A stretch of 9,407 nucleotides of DNA from Candidatus Desantisbacteria bacterium CG1_02_49_89 (GTDB lineage Bacteria > Desantisbacteria > UBA1551). A model generated the notes under the pieces. The model did not search any database. It saw only the letters and a program-made list of their open reading frames with translations, and was not told where the DNA came from. The position numbers and the translations under genes are program-made. Below, piece by piece: positions 8,849 through 9,407 of this stretch. The stretch lies in assembly GCA_001871075.1 (NCBI GenBank), contig MNUP01000031.1:1-9407 (forward strand). The letters are read 5' to 3'. Every line of letters begins with the position of its first letter. The first letter of the stretch is position 1.

Positions 8849-8902
8849 TGCTTTCGTGGAAATTTGTGGTTTCAAATGCAGCAGTTTGTCAGTGGTGGGA
8901 AA

Positions 8903-9407
8903 ATGGATTACAAGAAGCACAATGAGGAGAACGCGAAACTCTGGGAGGATTACGGGAACAGGGCCAACGCGAGGGTCCCTGTTACTATTGCTTTTGACGA
9001 GCAGTTCCATTTGCACAGGCTGGGCCGCACGTTCAGGCAGTATTACGGGGACGTGAGAACTCAGGTCGAAATCCAGCTGGACGGTCAGAAATGGGTGAGG
9101 GAGAATGTCCTGCAGGACGCGGAAATGGGGATCCCGGAAAGCTGGAACATATCCCCGCCGTGCTGGATGGGAGAGAACGAATTCTTCGGAGCGGATATAG
9201 TTGTCCAGGAAAACGATTATTCATGGGGCATGCCGCTGGAATTATCAAAGGCAGAGCTCCTGAAAAAGCTACAGGGCATAGATGTGAAAGAACGCGTTCA
9301 GGCATGGACGCCTTTCCGCCATTATACCGAGATGACGGAACTGGTTAAGGATATGGAGTTCTGCGGGAGGCCGGTAAAAACAATTGCTCCGCTGCTGGGA
9401 ACCCACG
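8903..9407 (+). CDS. Uroporphyrinogen-decarboxylase-family protein (URO-D/MtaA-like), 3'-partial
   Basis: 168 residues are visible before the window ends. RVPVTIAFDEQ (24-34), RQYYGDVRTQVEIQLDGQKWVREN (45-68), EFFGADIVVQENDYSWGMPLEL and a terminal RPVKTIAPLLGTH match the N-terminal half of URO-D-superfamily proteins. That branch is found with corrinoid-dependent methyl transfer or in uncharacterised clusters; classical HemE is less likely because of the DEQ..L and W.REN features. A methyl-transfer role is an inference from family. ATG 8903 is preferred because GGTGGGA (8894-8900) precedes it and the protein then starts where relatives do. An in-frame ATG at 8876 is possible but lacks a ribosome site. 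The leader from 8717 carries repeats and a hairpin but no clear promoter. Confidence 0.82.
   Translation, partial: MDYKKHNEENAKLWEDYGNRANARVPVTIAFDEQFHLHRLGRTFRQYYGDVRTQVEIQLDGQKWVRENVLQDAEMGIPESWNISPPCWMGENEFFGADIVVQENDYSWGMPLELSKAELLKKLQGIDVKERVQAWTPFRHYTEMTELVKDMEFCGRPVKTIAPLLGTH

Noticed and set aside
8876-8902. In-frame ATG at 8876 as start of the URO-D-family gene
   Set aside because: It lacks a ribosome binding site and adds residues not expected at the start of this family. ATG 8903 is better placed, though 8876 is not excluded.

Overview
The window holds the 3' part of one giant gene, a complete small gene and the 5' part of a third. All are on the + strand and are separated by repeat-rich intergenic DNA. 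The organism is probably an uncultured Gram-negative-type bacterium with moderately GC-rich coding DNA. The mosaic Ig-like/LamG protein, the repeat-dense spacers and a uroporphyrinogen-decarboxylase-like gene recall candidate phyla such as Omnitrophota, Elusimicrobiota or Firestonebacteria. That placement is a weak inference from style, and I see no marker gene.

Positions 2-7384 encode at least 2,460 residues of an extracellular-type mosaic protein whose N-terminus lies upstream of the window. In order it reads: a PQQ-type propeller blade, then five Ig-like (Big_1/invasin-type) domains. Each Ig-like domain is followed by a different plug-in module: LamG plus a glycerophosphodiester phosphodiesterase (GDPD) domain, a CBM4/9-like module, a second jelly-roll, LamG, LamG. 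Four copies of a roughly 105-residue beta-rich repeat ending in DTQ[TQ]E are interspersed, and the protein ends in a DUF11-like domain. In the first three DTQTE repeats the seven-codon linker before DTQTE is made of exactly three heptanucleotide tandem copies, with a different heptamer in each. This is the most striking signal in the window.

Positions 7385-7808 contain no gene. They hold a chain of about eight different hairpin units, most introduced by TAG, the first of which supplies the giant gene's stop codon. A T-tract terminator (7808-7842) abuts a consensus sigma-70-type promoter (7841-7868) that drives a 270-residue nucleotidyltransferase (7904-8716). That gene's stop codon lies inside another heptamer array (8705-8739).

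The next spacer (8717-8902) carries the end of that array, a 9-nt repeat and a second copy of a switchable triple-arm hairpin also found at 7507-7532. A uroporphyrinogen-decarboxylase-family gene starts at 8903 and runs off the window. I see no metabolic link between the three genes. The shared theme is repeat elements that end genes or build coding linkers.
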